DNA of 64,000 nt from Hericium rajendrae (GCA_033439255.1 CM065885.1:2604001-2668000); one strand, 5' to 3'; positions 13,031-25,735 are shown, counted from the first letter of the stretch. A program made the numbers and translations. The notes: generated by a model not told the origin, from the letters alone.

Positions 13031-13625
13031 ATATTGGAATATACTGATTCGCAAAGGTACATACATATGTTATTCATGCACATCGGATGGGTTTGACTTC
13101 ATTGGCCATATTACATATACCATACATCATTATCTGCATATTTCCTTCCCAGCCTATAAATTACTGCACACTGGCACAGAATTACCTTCATACCTTTCGA
13201 TATCCCCTTCTGTTTGATACTGCGGTCTGGAATTTAATTGCAACGAGTCCATTGACTTGATCTAGCCGGTCCACTGCAGATGCTCACCAGTGCATCGAGA
13301 TGGTCTTGGCCAACCATTCTTCACAGGCAAAGCATGAATACGCTGATTTCGCAGAGATGCTGTTTGTACAACGATGCGGATGGGGAAATTGGAGAAGCGT
13401 TCAAATGATATAAGAGAGATCATAACTTGTAAGTAATCTGGATTGGGCGTCCACGCTATTTCTGTTGCTTGCTTTAAAGTCGACTGAAATCGCTTTGTCC
13501 GTATCTCTTCGTGCGTCTACTCAGCACAATCGCGATCTACTGGAGACCAGAGATTACATGCCTGCGGACCCAAATCATAGACCCAATAATATTACAGTCG
13601 TGCAGACCATACAGGACCGCCCGAC
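13031..13625. other. Convergent intergenic region
   Basis: About 600 bp between the 3' ends of the kinase-like gene and MAD1. It is AT-richer than its flanks and should hold the two terminators. No gene was seen. Confidence 0.5.
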
Positions 13626-16144
13626 CTACTCCACCAGCCCCATCTCCCGATCCCTCTTCCACTTATCGTAACACTCCAGCGTGACGCTCGCCAGGAAACA
13701 CGGGATGCACTGCTCCTGCTCGACCCAGTTGCGCATCAGCTGCGGCAGGTCCTGCGGCCCGCCCTCGCCCTGCGCGATCAGCTGCATCCGCGCACCGCCC
13801 TCGGCTTGCGCGGATTTGGGCGCAGGCTGGAAGACGAAGGACGCGTTGAGGTCGTACTGCGAGGTGACGCGCACCTGGCCGTTCGGGTAGAAGGCGAGCT
13901 TGACGCCCATGATGGAGGCGATCGCCTCGCGGAACTCGGCGCTCTTGGCTGTGAACACCTATGGGGGGACCGAAGATTATCAGCACAAGAGACGACTTGT
14001 GGGCAGTAAAAGCATATGTACCTGCTGCAGTCGCAAAAGGCGCTTCTCCTTCTGCTTGACGACCTCCTCCAGCTCCTTCTTCTCCTTCTGCACGACCTCC
14101 CAGCTCTCTCTCGGCACCAATTCTTCATGCGCCTGTTCCTCCGTCTTCACAGCAGCGCCCGCCCCGCTGGCCTCCAGCTCCTTCAGTCGCCTGATCAGTG
14201 CCTCGTTCTCGCCCTTCAGTCGGTCCATGACCTCCTGTCGGAGATCGGCCCACTGCGATGCGGGATTCTCTTTCAGGGAGAGGATGCGGACGCCGGGCGG
14301 GACGTGCCTCCCCGCGCCGATCTCGCCCTTCAGCTCGAAAAGCTCCTGCTCGAGCTCTTCGATTTTGTCGACGAGCGTGGTAGAGGCTTCCTCGCTGTCC
14401 TTGAGCGCTGCATGAGGACAATTTGTCAGAGGCATTATACAAATCACGATATTGCAGACTTGCCTTTCTCCGCCTCCTCCTTGGCCTGGCGTTCTGTCTC
14501 GAATGCATCTTTCAGCTCTTGGTATCGAGGGCCCTGCGATGACGGTGAAGGGCGCAGGTTCAGAGTCTCAATTTCCGCTTGGAGAGCGTGATTGGTATCC
14601 TTGTACTCGAGGACGAGCCCCTCGAGCTCCTTGATATGGGTTTCCTTCGCCTCGTCCATGTCTACTTTCCCATTGGCGGCCTGCTCCGAAGCATAGCTAT
14701 CCTGTTTGACAAGTACGTCTGTCAATGAAAGCAAGACTGACGACGACGGGAAGAACTAACATTCAGAGCCTTCAAGAATCGAACCTCCCTCTCCGCCAAA
14801 AATGCGGTCTGTTCGAGTCGCGCGGCTTTCTCTTGCAGCCTTCGCTCGTTCTGCTGCAGTTTCTCGATGGTCTCAGTAGCTTGAGTGGTCTGATCGTTCG
14901 CCTCTGCAAGCTCAGCTTCGCGACGACGCAACAAAGCCAAGTTCACGCCATGCTCTTCAAGCAGTCGCGCATGAGCAAGGCGCAGCTCCGACAGACTTTG
15001 GGTTACGGAGACGGGTGTCTTCGAAGGCGTGGCCGGTGCTTTCGAAGCCCTTGAAAGGAAGTTAGAACTCGTAGAGAAAAGTAGGCGACGATCCCCACCA
15101 TTCTTCTCGCTCCTGTCGCGCCGCCTGCAGTTCCGCCTCTAGCTTCGCCACCTTCTCCCGCAGCTCCTCCATGCCTTTCACCTTCTGCTCCAACCCCCGC
15201 TTCTCTTCCTTCAAGACTTCCACGCTCGTCTGTCTTTCCCTCAAATGTCTCACCTCCGCCGTCAGCTTCGCATTCGTCCCTTCCAGCGATCGCATATAAT
15301 GTGCCTGGCGTTGCAATTCCTCCCTCAAGACCGACCAGTTCTCCTCCTCCATGCTCTGGCGTGAGACGTCCGCCTGCGCGGAGCTCAGCTCGTCGACATG
15401 TTCCTGCAGCTGTTCAATCGTATGGCTGCGCTCTTCGGCTATATGTCTGATGTCGCCCAGTTCCTCTTGCAGGACACTAACTTGTCGCTCGAGCATGCTG
15501 ACCCGGGATTTCTGCGAGGCGATGGTCTGCGTTGAGTTGCGGGACAACGAGGAGTGCATGTCCTGTAGGTCTGCGTGCTCCTCGCGAAGGGTCAGGAGGG
15601 TGCTTCGGAGAGAGCGTAGTTCGGCGTCTGCTTTCCTCTTCGATAGTTCAGCCTGTGGATTATGGAAAGACAGAGCAGTAAACCACGGACCTTCTCTTCC
15701 TCGCGTTCCGCGCGCTCTTGTTCTTTCTCCTCTTTCTCCTCCTTCTCTCGTTCAGCCAACCAGCGCCTGTCGCCCTCTAATCGTTCAATTGTCACATCCC
15801 GCTCGCGCAACTTTGACTCCAGCTCGATCTTCGCCGTCTGCGCCGCCGCGAGCTGTCTTTCCAGAGATGCCTGTGCCATGTGAGACGTAAACACCTGAGA
15901 GCGCTGCTGCCGCTTCGCTGTCGACAATTGCGGATCTAGACGCGCGTCAGCGACATTCTTCGTGCGTGTCAAAGAATGGCGATCTACAATACCCGTGCCA
16001 TTCACGAGTGCGTTGAGAAACATTTCACGGGCACGTACCTCGCTCTAATTCAGCCGCCAGAGAGTCGCGCTTCGTCGCGGTCGACCGTAGCGAGCGCAGC
16101 CTGCTCGAGGACGATACCGGCGTCTTGAACTGGTCCCTGTCCAT
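13626..16144 (-). CDS. MAD1: Spindle assembly checkpoint protein MAD1
   Basis: Coiled-coil protein that holds Mad2 at unattached kinetochores. The start is MDRDQFKTPVSSSSRLRSLR (ATG at 16142-16144). Several exons encode almost continuous heptad-rich coiled coil (for example LRERDVTIERLEGDRRWLAE, LEQKVKGMEELREKVAKLEA, EKLQQNERRLQEKAARLEQT). The C-terminal globular Mad1 domain is clear: VFTAKSAEFREAIASIMGVK, then LAFYPNGQVRVTSQYD and VTLECYDKWKRDREMGLVE before the stop. Introns of about 50 bp separate exons near 16020, 15660, 15060, 14750, 14450 and 14000. The gene is divergent from the DUF262 gene, with about 230 bp between starts. The C-terminal motif makes the identity firm; individual splice sites are approximate. 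Confidence 0.9.
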
Positions 16145-16375
16145 GATGGTCGATGCAGTAACGAAGGCCGCCGGCGTTGGGACGCGCCGATGTACACCGT
16201 GACAGCGAAGTCGGTACGGCCTTTCTTCCGCGTCAGTGGCTTCGTGACCAGCCGTCACGCTTTGTGACAGGCCTCATGGAGTTGACTGACTTTTTTTGTT
16301 TATCTCTTCATCTCCTACCATCACCACCCTCAGCCCTATCCCTTTATCTCTGCCAATTTTCTCCATCTCTCGCAA

Positions 16376-18611
16376 TGTCAGAAAGTGAAGCCTGGGAAGA
16401 GGAGGAGGAGGTGCCTCTCACTCAAAACAGGAAGAGAAATTCTGGGAAGTCATACACTGTCAAGCACAAGTTGAAGCCTCCTAGGACCACTACTTACTCA
16501 ACTCAATCACTTTATGGTAAGACATCTCTTCTTCATGTGTTGTCCCCGGGTACTTACCGTAGCTACCAGATGAAATCTACGAAGATAACATTAATTTGGC
16601 GCCTGAGTATCAGCGAGGTATGCTGCATACAGCCCGCATAATGAAGACACCGCTGAGCGCTGATTGGATCCGCAGATGTCGTATGGCCGCCGACAAAGCA
16701 AATGGCGCTCATTGACTCGATATATCGGAACTTCTACATCCCTCCGATCATCTTTGGTGCGTTCATGCCCCGCCACGTGCATCGATCTAGCATTCTGACG
16801 CCCTGTCAGCCGTCACGACGAGCGACGACGGCACGGAGAAGAAGACGTGTATCGACGGGAAGCAAAGGCTGAGTTCGATTCAGAGGTGCGTTTTTATATA
16901 TATCTTGTTCAATGCCACGTGCTGACTGAAGGTGACTGGCGTTGTCGACTCCATCCCAGATTCATGGATGGTCTAGTATGTGCATTTACTACTGTACTGT
17001 GTTTCTGCGCTCAACTGTTCTTCTCCACAGATTCCCGGTAAGCTCATCGAAATGGTATGAATACAAACGAGCGCTGACGTCTACGTGCGAAATCAGTGAA
17101 AGAACAGTGCGTAACTAGTCGTTTTGAACTGGCGCATCTTAATCTTTATTGACAGGGACACCGAGCGCAAGTTCTGGTACAAGGGCCGTAATCCGTATGT
17201 CGGAGATTCTTGGAGGAAGACTTTCGCGCATAGACAGATTGTCTGCGTCGAGTACGTCGAGTTGTCGGATGCCGATGAGCGTGAGATCTTCCGAGTACGT
17301 CCTCAGCCGGTCCAGCGATCTTAGTTTCAACATGATCTAACGCTTCATAACAGCGCGTGCAGCTTGGCGTCGCTCTTACGCCCGCAGGTGACTATATTTC
17401 GTCGATACAAGTCTGATTTCGAGTTGACATGTACTTTCGCAGAGGTCATGCGTGCCGAAACGAATTCTCCGCGCGTCATGCTTGTCCAGAGCATTGTCGA
17501 TAACCAAATGCTCTACCTTGATAAGGTCTTCAACATGAAGCGTGGCGCACCGTTCCGCTGGGTGACGCAATCTATCCTTACGATCTCCACCTGGTCCTCT
17601 GGCAGGCATCCAGCCACCACAGCTGACACTCTGAAGAAGTGGATTAAAGAGCCTGATGAACCTAACTCTGCTATGGCACAAAAGATCCAGGATTCCTATA
17701 CCATTCTGAAGGACTTTATCTTGGATGATAAGACCTTCCTCAATGTGACCCAAGGGCCTAAGAAGATTGCTCCTATTGATCTTCCCTTCATGATCACTTT
17801 CATCTACCTGTTCAAGGATAGATTTTCCAAGGAGCAGTTGTCAAGTGGCATTAAATTGATGAGAGAGATTGTAAGGCAGGAGCATACTGATATCTTATGG
17901 AATGCAAAAGTACTGGGAACATATGTCTACTTTATTGATGACTTTCAAGTTAGAGGTCTACATGCATTGGAGAATCCTTTGGCTCCTAGAACTCAACATC
18001 CTCAAGGAGTTGTAGCTAATGGTATGTCAGATTGGTCTTCATTTTTTTTTTATATTTTTCAATCATGATTTTTTTTAGCTCCTATGAAGATTGATGCTCC
18101 ATCTCTGCCCACTCCAGCTCCATCTCAAGCATCTATGCCTGCTCTATCAGCACCCATTCAGCATGTTCAGCAGTCTTCTCAGCAATCATCTTATCAGCCT
18201 TCTCAGCAATCATTTCAGCAGCCCCCTCAGCAATCATCTCAGCAGGTTCCCTTGGCAGGCCAGCAAGGATCAGGTAGAATTTTTGCCAGACTAGCAGCAA
18301 TCCAGGAAGCCAGATTTCACCAACAGGAGAGCTTCTCACAAAGCTCAGGCCAACCTCATGCTAGCTCTTCCTCATCTGTCAACTCTCCCTCCACCTCTCA
18401 TCTTCCACCCATCCCAGTTCAGGCACATTCAAGCCAGACAAACCTGAACCATGTTCTCCCAGCCCAGACAACAAATTCCTCGGCTGGATTTGGATCTCCT
18501 CAGCCATGGCTTCAGTCGCATGAAGGGGTCAGTGGAAGCGGCGGCGGGAGCGCGCGGCCATCATCGCGGTCTGATAATCGGTATCATCCGTACACGCCCG
18601 CACGTCGGTAG
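16376..18611 (+). CDS. DUF262 (ParB/GmrSD-like) protein with Gln/Ser-rich tail
   Basis: Begins MSESEAWEEEEEVPLTQNRK. Small exons then carry the DUF262 signature: LAPEYQRDVVWPPTKQMALI, DSIYRNFYIPPIIF, then CIDGKQRLSSIQRFMDGL, the family's DGQQR-type motif with Lys for Gln. FAHRQIVCVEYVEL and a helical region follow to about 18000. In bacteria DUF262 is the N-terminal ParB-like nuclease domain of GmrSD-type restriction enzymes. Eukaryotic copies are widespread in basidiomycetes but uncharacterised, so function is not assigned. A C-terminal Gln/Ser/Pro-rich tail (about 18120-18500) has repeated QQSS units. Two parts of the gene (16376-16510 and about 17650-18480) are AT-rich with biased codons, while the exons between are GC-rich. 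Exon borders around 17035-17160 are not resolved. Confidence 0.78.
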
Positions 18612-20621
18612 ATCATGATGCGGGAAGGGAAGTCGCCGAAAGAGGGAAACGGGTCTGTCGCGGAAAAGAAGGACGATGAGGGTGTCAGTTTCGTAATTCA
18701 TATTGTATGACTTGCGCCGTCCTGCAGGCGTAGATATTGTCGTCCATGCATATCATCAATACATTGTGTCTCCTCTCTGTGTCGGAGCTTGTGGGCTAAG
18801 GATCATTCAGTATATGTCGTGATCGCGTGGGTTCGACTGATAGTCAATGCGCGGAGTGAACCAAGGCTCTTGACGAAGAGCTAGTGATCGAGGACCCGGC
18901 CGAACGGAAACAGTAAACCAGGAACGCAAAGGATACGCGGTGCCCGTCGACGTCAACGTGCGCGGCCTTACATCGACCGCGAATGGCACATATCATTGAG
19001 TAAAGGTGAATCGCGGCCACTGCAAGCAATCGACGCGCCGAGCGATTGTAGCCACTGCTGCACGACATTTGCCCGCATGCGCGATGATGGCGACCGATGT
19101 GGATTTCGCATGCAGAGAAGTGCAGGTCGCGGTCCAGTACGCGCAGAGACTCATTCGATAGCGGCGATGGTCGTCCTAGTCGTCGCGATGTGAATCGCGG
19201 CACGACTTCGCTGTCGAGATATGTAGTGATAGAAGGCATGAAAGTGAGAAACGACTGGTCAAAAGACTCGATACATACTTGCGTTGACAGCGAGCAATCC
19301 TGAAGCGTCTGCGAGCCTTGAAGAAATCGCGGTCACCTGGACTGCGTCAGTGACGGCCTTCGATATAGAGACGTACTCATTGCTCACCATTGCGAGCGTA
19401 CATTACCATCAGGTACGGACCTAAGAGCTCATCGCAGACTACAAACCGACCACTGCGGCGCTTGGATAGATGTCTGATCGTCCATGATGCTGTTTGTTGG
19501 TCGACGATATGCGATGTGGCCAGATTAACGATCATATCCAGAGCACCAATGGCATTCTATGACCACAATCCAGACTAGATTGTCAGTAAAGAAGGAAGTA
19601 CATGGATCATATGGACGAGACGACTCGATTTTCGGCTCTCGAGGCCTCGAGTCGTTGGCCACCTAAGCATTACTACTACCAACTTTTCGGTGAGCTGAGA
19701 GATGTGTGAGCACGAGGAAGTTGGACGACTCACAACAAGTGTTTCACCCCTCCTTCACGATCCCCTCTCCAGCATCGTCGTTCGAGTTGAGATTGAGCAG
19801 GCGAGCGCCCGATACGAGTATCCCGAGGATCGATGGATTGATGGCTCGACAATTAGACAGGCGCCCAGGGCTCTCCTGACGCCTGTCCATCATCCGGACT
19901 CACGTCTTTCTCGTTCGCACTGATCATCACACTCGACACGCATGCACAGTGAGTTGCAGCATGCCATCTACTCCTTGACACAGAGCTCATCTGTCTCTGT
20001 ATCGATCGCCATAATTGAAACCCGAAAATTGGACTGAAACTTGTAGTACTGCCGCTTTATCCTATGTCCTCTTGTAAGTGCTGTATCGAGAAACTTGCCA
20101 ATACGGTGAGTGTTTTTTTTGGCCGTTCATAAACCTCTGTCTTCGTCCTTTCTCATTATTCTCTATAGAACGCGTCTATATACTATGTAAAGTAGCCCAT
20201 CGGGCGTCTGTCAATGCCAGCAGGATCCGCACTGTCCTGATGCGTAGCTTCATCGGCGGATCCAGAGACCCAATGAAACTATGGGTTCGTAAGTGTTTGT
20301 GCTGGATAGTTTTTACGCTGAAGTGCTCGTCGGCTGGTACAGCAGACAATGAGACCAGTTCTTGATTTGCATCATACTCGTGACTTGGGCGCGTGGAAGC
20401 GTGGCCCGCATCTGGAGATCTAGAGCTTCTGAAGTATCGATCATGACTGATACACGAAAAGGCTTGCTTTGTTCTGAGCCCGCACGGCGACGTCCGACAG
20501 TGGCCTGTAGCATATAAAGCTCGCGTACCCGGAAGCGCGCGTGAGGTCCGTCCGTTCATCTATCTTCTTCCTCTTCATCTCTCCACAATCTCTCCGCTTG
20601 TGAATTTCCTCCTGATTTACG
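18612..20621. other. 2-kb stretch with no recognisable gene
   Basis: Short overlapping frames occur on both strands, such as a minus frame at 19239-18844, but none shows a domain or a consistent exon chain. A decayed or intron-rich unknown gene is possible around 18850-19950. The last ~100 bp before 20622 is pyrimidine-rich and likely the promoter and 5' UTR of the next gene. Confidence 0.35.
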
Positions 20622-22146
20622 ATGTTAGGTATGATGTGCAATGGATGCTGGAAACGGCCGCCGTCAGGCAAGGCGCTGCAAGTGTGTTCGAGCTGCAAGA
20701 TGGCGTCTTACTGTGTGCGTTTTCTACGATGTTATAACGGCTACATCTCTAACCGGGAAATCTCGAACAGAGCCGAGAGTGCCAGACGAAAGACTGGAAA
20801 GCCCATAAGCCTTCCTGTAAGGGAGGCCGCCTTGTCGGGAACGTTCAGCACATTGCTCGAGCCTTGCAGAATTCCGTTGCTCCGTCCTCTGTGGACCAGC
20901 CGAACGCGCGTACAACGGCTGGAAGTGATTCTCCTTCAAACGTAAAGATCGTGCCCAGATGCATCCCGTCTACCTACCACGACGGGAAGACCGTTCCGGG
21001 AGGCTATACTGTGTGCGCTCTTTCTGAATGGATGACAGCATCCATATCTAGGCAGCCCGGCTTCCCGCGCCCCGTACCGTCGCCGACTTCTCCTGCACAC
21101 CAGCTCGTGGACATACCAGGCGCGGGCATCGGCATGTGTACCACGCGCCCGCTCGTCACGGGCGATCTCATCTACGCGGAGCGTCCATTCATCGCTCTGC
21201 CCGTCAAGTTTTATCTAACGAGTGCGCCGCCCAGCGGCTTAAACTACGAGGGATTCATCCGGCACGCATGGAGTGTACGCGAGGAGCTGCTGAAGGAGGT
21301 GATCGCGCTTTTGCCGCCGGAGAGGCAGGCTGCATATCGCGCACTCGCGAACTCGCACACGCACGACGGGTCTGGTCCGCTCGTGGGCACTTTCCGCACG
21401 AATGGTTTCGGACTGGGACTGGACACCTGGCGGGAGATCATCCCCGACATCGACGATCGTGACAATCGTGCGGACCACGAGACAACGATCAGCGGAGTCT
21501 GCGATACATTGTCGCGAATCAACCACAGGTGTGTCTTACGAGAGGGAATAGCTCTGAAGTTTGTCGCTGATGCTTACATTAAATGTATCAGTTGTTGTCT
21601 AAATGCAGATGTGTACTTCGACATGCCGTCCTTCTCGTTCGTTCTGAGCGCCGTATGCGACATTCCGGCGGGAACTGAGGTCACTGTTGGATATTGCGAC
21701 CTGACGGATCCAGCAGCAGCACGCCAGAAAGATCTGACACCGTATGGCTTCACCTGTACCTGCATCGCTTGTGTATCTCCCGATATTCCGACCCACGCCG
21801 CGCGACAATTGCTGCCTCTTTCCCGGATCCAAAGTTCGTTGTCCGCATGTGGCTCATGAAAGTTGTGCTCCCGGACGACTATGTGATCCAGGACAGCCAG
21901 CGGATGATACGGCTTATAGAAAAGGAGGGCTTACAGTCGGCGTGGTGTTACACGCTACATTTTGCGGTGCTCGCCATGGCGTATGCTGCGCTGGGGCAAA
22001 GAGAGAACTATCTGCAGGCAAGGGAGAGGGTGTCAGATCTTGGGAGGGCGTGTAATCCTGTAGAGGTACGCCAGCTTATGGTGTCGTTGCCCGAGGTTCC
22101 GGAACAGCAGGAGTTCTGGGGGATGCGGCTGTCCAACAATGGATGA
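20622..22146 (+). CDS. SET-MYND protein (copy A) with a one-base frameshift
   Basis: SMYD-like protein: a MYND zinc finger followed by a split SET domain, predicted to be a lysine methyltransferase. Exons 20622-20714, 20771-21528 and 21592-22146 are placed as in the other copies. The MYND finger shows CNGCWKRPP, LQVCSSCKMASYC, SRECQTKDWKAHKPSC. SET blocks are PGAGIGMCTTRPLVTGDLIY, SRINHS-CCLNAD across the intron, DMPSFSFVLSAVCDIPAGTE and a post-SET CTCIAC. The NHSCxPN motif has Leu in place of Pro. Near 21787 one base is missing compared with copies B and F: the frame that ends in PDI shifts, and the expected SDPRRATIAAS continues in another frame to 22146. Exon 3 is 555 nt where paralogs have 556. 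This is a recent disabling deletion or a sequence error. Confidence 0.8.
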
Positions 22147-23060
22147 GGGCGGCTCCCTAGCGGTGTGAGAAGATGACTGGTTTCTCCTGCGCACTTTGAA
22201 TGCTCCCGAGTTGAAAGGCTTACGACGGCCTTCTGCTGAACTTCGACAAACTGAATCCCCTTGCTTGCAAGGGCTCTGGCACCATTGGAATTGAGGCCAT
22301 GCCGGTCGTCCGCACTGTTCGGCACAGCGGGTCAATATAACCGCGCTCTGACCTTTGTCACGCTGTGACAGCTTGCCTCCCACAGCTTCAACATCATCTC
22401 GACTGTTGCAGCGCCGAGTGTGACTGAGATGGAGGCGTAAGGAGCTCTGCATAGGGGGGGAGGGGGCATAACGCAGCGTAGGGCTCAACTCGGGAAAACT
22501 CTTTCTTGAAAACATCCCACAACTTGTCATCCTCCTTCATGCAGGGTCTTAACGAGACAGCATTCTCCTCGTGCAGTACGTTCTTGCCCTTTCGTAACAT
22601 TTTTCCACTTATCATCTGTAAAGATCAGGTACTGTGCTTGAGTGAACATTGGTGGCATCGGTTGCCATATTCAGATCAATGAGTGCTCATCTGTGCCCTC
22701 GAGATATGTTCAGTGATTCCTCGAAAATAAAGACACTCTGACCAGTTTTACATGAATGCAGCCTCTATTAGAGGCCAAATTATCTGCCTAACCATCTGCG
22801 TGATTTTGAGCACCATTACAACTCTCTAAATCATTCTTTGACAAGTAACCAATGCTCAGACCAATCTGAGTGCAAACTTAGACATCTATGTATTATTTAA
22901 TAATGTATAGTTCACACTATCATCAGCAAAAGCATGAAAAATCTGTAAGGGCTTACAAGGATATGTAAGGATTTACAAAGGTTACAATCGCTGCCGTCTG
23001 GTAAGGATGCCACATTTCGTCACAAGGCTATACACGGGTACCTTAAGGATTTGCCATCGT
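22147..23060. other. Intergenic, AT-rich; retrotransposon target region
   Basis: No gene is recognised. A short minus frame at 22615-22394 has no known domain. From about 22650 the DNA is AT-rich. Short direct repeats based on GTAAGG/TTACAAGG occur at about 22945-22985, just before the retrotransposon. Confidence 0.4.
23056..23060. repeat. 5-bp target site duplication, left copy
   Basis: ATCGT directly before the 5' LTR; the identical right copy is at 30162-30166 directly after the 3' LTR. Five bp is the usual duplication size for Ty3/Gypsy elements. Confidence 0.93.
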
Positions 23061-23483
23061 TGTCACGGATCGCTCCATTTCTCTCCGCCTTCTTCTCTGC
23101 CATCAAGGCATCGCGTCGGTCATGTGCTCCAGCAGCCCCATCACATGTTCACTTCCTCACATGACCTGGGGCTATCCTTCACCCATGCCCTTGTTCCCCT
23201 TTGGGACATCCTATTGTTCTCCCTCCCATTGTTCTCCTTTTGGCCACCATTGTTCTCACTCTATTGTTCGACCCATTATGGTGTCCATTGTTCTTTTCCC
23301 ATTGTCGTCCCAGTACTTATAGGCTCCCTGTTGCTCGCCTATTTCCCTAGATTGTCCATTTCGTCTGTACCATACTGTACCTCCAATACAGGTCACTGCG
23401 CTGCTAGTCGCTCTCTGCTCTCTCGCTCCCATCATCGCTGGTGACTTGGGTGGTTCTCTGCTGTCTACGACCGAGTCTTGACA
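23061..23483 (+). repeat. 5' LTR
   Basis: 423 bp, matching the 3' LTR at 29739-30161 except for about three substitutions near 23335-23380. It starts TGTCAC and ends TTGACA, giving short inverted ends. It is rich in CCATTGTTC-type repeats. A TGG at 23486, three bases after the LTR, is a candidate start of the primer binding site, but the primer tRNA was not identified. Confidence 0.96.
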
Positions 23484-24722
23484 CCTGGACAATCTCTCAT
23501 ACACCCGCCTCACCTCCCTACTATCGCCCATCATACCTTTCTTCTTTGAACCCTTCACCGCCGACATCTTCACCGAATCTCGACATCCATTCCATCAACC
23601 TCATCTCCCCTTCCCCATCGCCAACACCATTGAGGGCAGCGCACTCATCCCCCTCCTCCGCTATTGTGCTGTGAAGCGTTGGGAAGCCGAAGGAGTTTGG
23701 TTTCGATTGAGGTCGTGGAAACCACGTGCAGGTGCTATCTCCATTGCCTTATACGTTCGAATTCGAGTTTCCTTTGACGTCGACTTGCAAGAATTCACGT
23801 TCGGTGCCTCGGATATCGCTTACCACTGTCGCCAACCCAACCGAGGATCCCCTGCAAGTATCCTGCCATCGACCTCATTCCCCTTTTGCACATCAGGTCT
23901 CTTCACCCCCGAACCCTCGCCTGAGCCTGTGTGGGCCAGAGAACGCCTCGGCCACCGATTCCTCAGAACCCCATACTCGGATCCCCTGTACCCTCGTGCT
24001 CTTGGTCGTCGCCCAGTCGCGGCTGACTTCCTCTAGACCTCACCATTGATCCCACCGACCCCCGTTTCCAGACCACCGAACCATACCCACTTGGCATCTT
24101 TGCCTCGCTCGACGAATACTTCATCTACACCCTTTCCGGCATTGTTCGAGTAGACTTCGACACTCCGGACGAGGACGACGACGGTCCTGCACAGTGGTAC
24201 TTTGCTGATCGTGACGATCAGGAGGACCTCGAGCTTAACGACTTCGACGTCGCAGCTACAGAACACCGCCGTCAACACCCCGCTACCCCACCGCTTCCCA
24301 CCATTGCCCTTTCTAGTGCAGATTCTCCCCCTGCTCGCACCACACCACTTGTTGTTCCCCCAGGTATTACCTTCAACCTGGTAACCAACAACTACTACGC
24401 ATACCGCTCCGACACCAATCGGCTTGTAGTCAGTTGGCGACCCAGCCTCGTAGACGAAAGTGACCTGTGGTTTTGGCAGGCCAGTACCCTCTTCTTAACT
24501 ACTGCAGAACTTGCACTCTCTCAGGCAGTTATAGAGAATCTCGCTCAGCAACAAGCTACCCGCCTCGATACCCTTCGGGCCCCACTACCACCACCTGTTT
24601 CAACGCCTACCCCAGTACCAGTCCCCTCACCTGCTCCACCCGTTGCCGCTGTTGCATCGACATCCACCGTCAACGTCAAACCAATCATCGCCCCAGCCCC
24701 CCCTGTCCAACCGTCCATCGAC

Positions 24723-25712
24723 ATGTCCAACCCTGAGATTGGCGTCAAACCTGCTCCCTTTGAGGGAGATCGTTCGAAGTCCAAGGAATTCCAGCTGCGT
24801 ATTCGCTTATACCTTCGTGCCAACTCTGTCAGGTATAAAGAGGATACCGCCCAGATCTCCCTCTTTCTTGACCTCTGCCAGGGCCCCATTGCCGGCCAGT
24901 GGGCCACCCAGCGTGTCGAGGAGATCCTTGAGGACGACGATCTCGTGGCTGCAAAGACATCTCCAGCTCACGTTCCCCATTACGCCAACCTCACCGCCCT
25001 TCGAACTCGCTTCAACTTGGACTTCTCCCCCCTTGACGACTCCAAGGACGTCTCCCATGCCATCCAGACCCTCCAGATGGGTACACGCCCGGTAGTCGAC
25101 TACATCACCGAGTTCGAGTCCTTCGCTCCTCGCACCGGCTACAACGATGTGGCCCTGATCGACTGGTTCCTGCATGGCCTCAACAGCGCCCTACGGGATG
25201 ATTGCCAGCGCAGCTACCCAACGCCCACCACCCTGGCTGAGTGGAAGGCGAGGGCCCGTGACAGGAATGCTGCCTACCTCATGCGCACCCGGTTTCAGAG
25301 TCCCCGCCCTACAACTGGGCGCACCTCGGTGAGCACTCGCCCCCCTCAGTCCACATCTACTGGCCGATCCCGCACAGTTGCTGCTACAGGTGCCCAGCTG
25401 CCCAAACTCTCAGAGCCTGACCGTGAGCGCCTCAGGCATGAGGGTGGTTGCTTCCGCTGCCGCCAGAAGGGCCATGGCTTCCGCGACTGCCCCCTCAATG
25501 CCGACTCCAACCCCCGTGCCCCAATCCCTCGTGTCCGAGCGCTAGAAACCGGCTCTGCCCCGGGAGTAGCTCCAGAAGATGCAGCCGCCGCCCTCGCTGT
25601 CCCCGCCATTAACAGGTCCATCGCCGATTTATCATCGCAGTTGAAGGACTTGAGCGAGGAGGAGAGGGAAGAGGCAAAGGCTGCATTGAAGGACATGGTT
25701 GAGGGTTTTTAA
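24723..25712 (+). CDS. Retrotransposon Gag polyprotein (ATG-initiated part)
   Basis: Begins MSNPEIGVKPAPFEGDRSKS. A helical retrotransposon gag domain follows (LRIRLYLRANSV, TALRTRFNLDFSPLDDS, WFLHGLNSALRDDC), then a basic linker and a zinc knuckle CFRCRQKGHGFRDC (C-x2-C-x4-H-x4-C) near 25450-25490. Gag forms the particle and binds RNA. The same frame is open upstream to 24027, just after a TGA at 24024-24026, and encodes a Pro-rich, plausible Gag N-terminus, but it has no ATG before 24723. The true start may therefore be upstream and lost, for example by a frameshift. Confidence 0.85.
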   Translation: MSNPEIGVKPAPFEGDRSKSKEFQLRIRLYLRANSVRYKEDTAQISLFLDLCQGPIAGQWATQRVEEILEDDDLVAAKTSPAHVPHYANLTALRTRFNLDFSPLDDSKDVSHAIQTLQMGTRPVVDYITEFESFAPRTGYNDVALIDWFLHGLNSALRDDCQRSYPTPTTLAEWKARARDRNAAYLMRTRFQSPRPTTGRTSVSTRPPQSTSTGRSRTVAATGAQLPKLSEPDRERLRHEGGCFRCRQKGHGFRDCPLNADSNPRAPIPRVRALETGSAPGVAPEDAAAALAVPAINRSIADLSSQLKDLSEEEREEAKAALKDMVEGF

Positions 25713-25735
25713 AGCGCCCCCCGGTCACGTCGTCC

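Noticed and set aside
22945-22990. Short GTAAGG/TTACAAGG repeats as a CRISPR-like array
   Set aside because: Units are degenerate and have no spacers; CRISPR is also not expected in a fungus.
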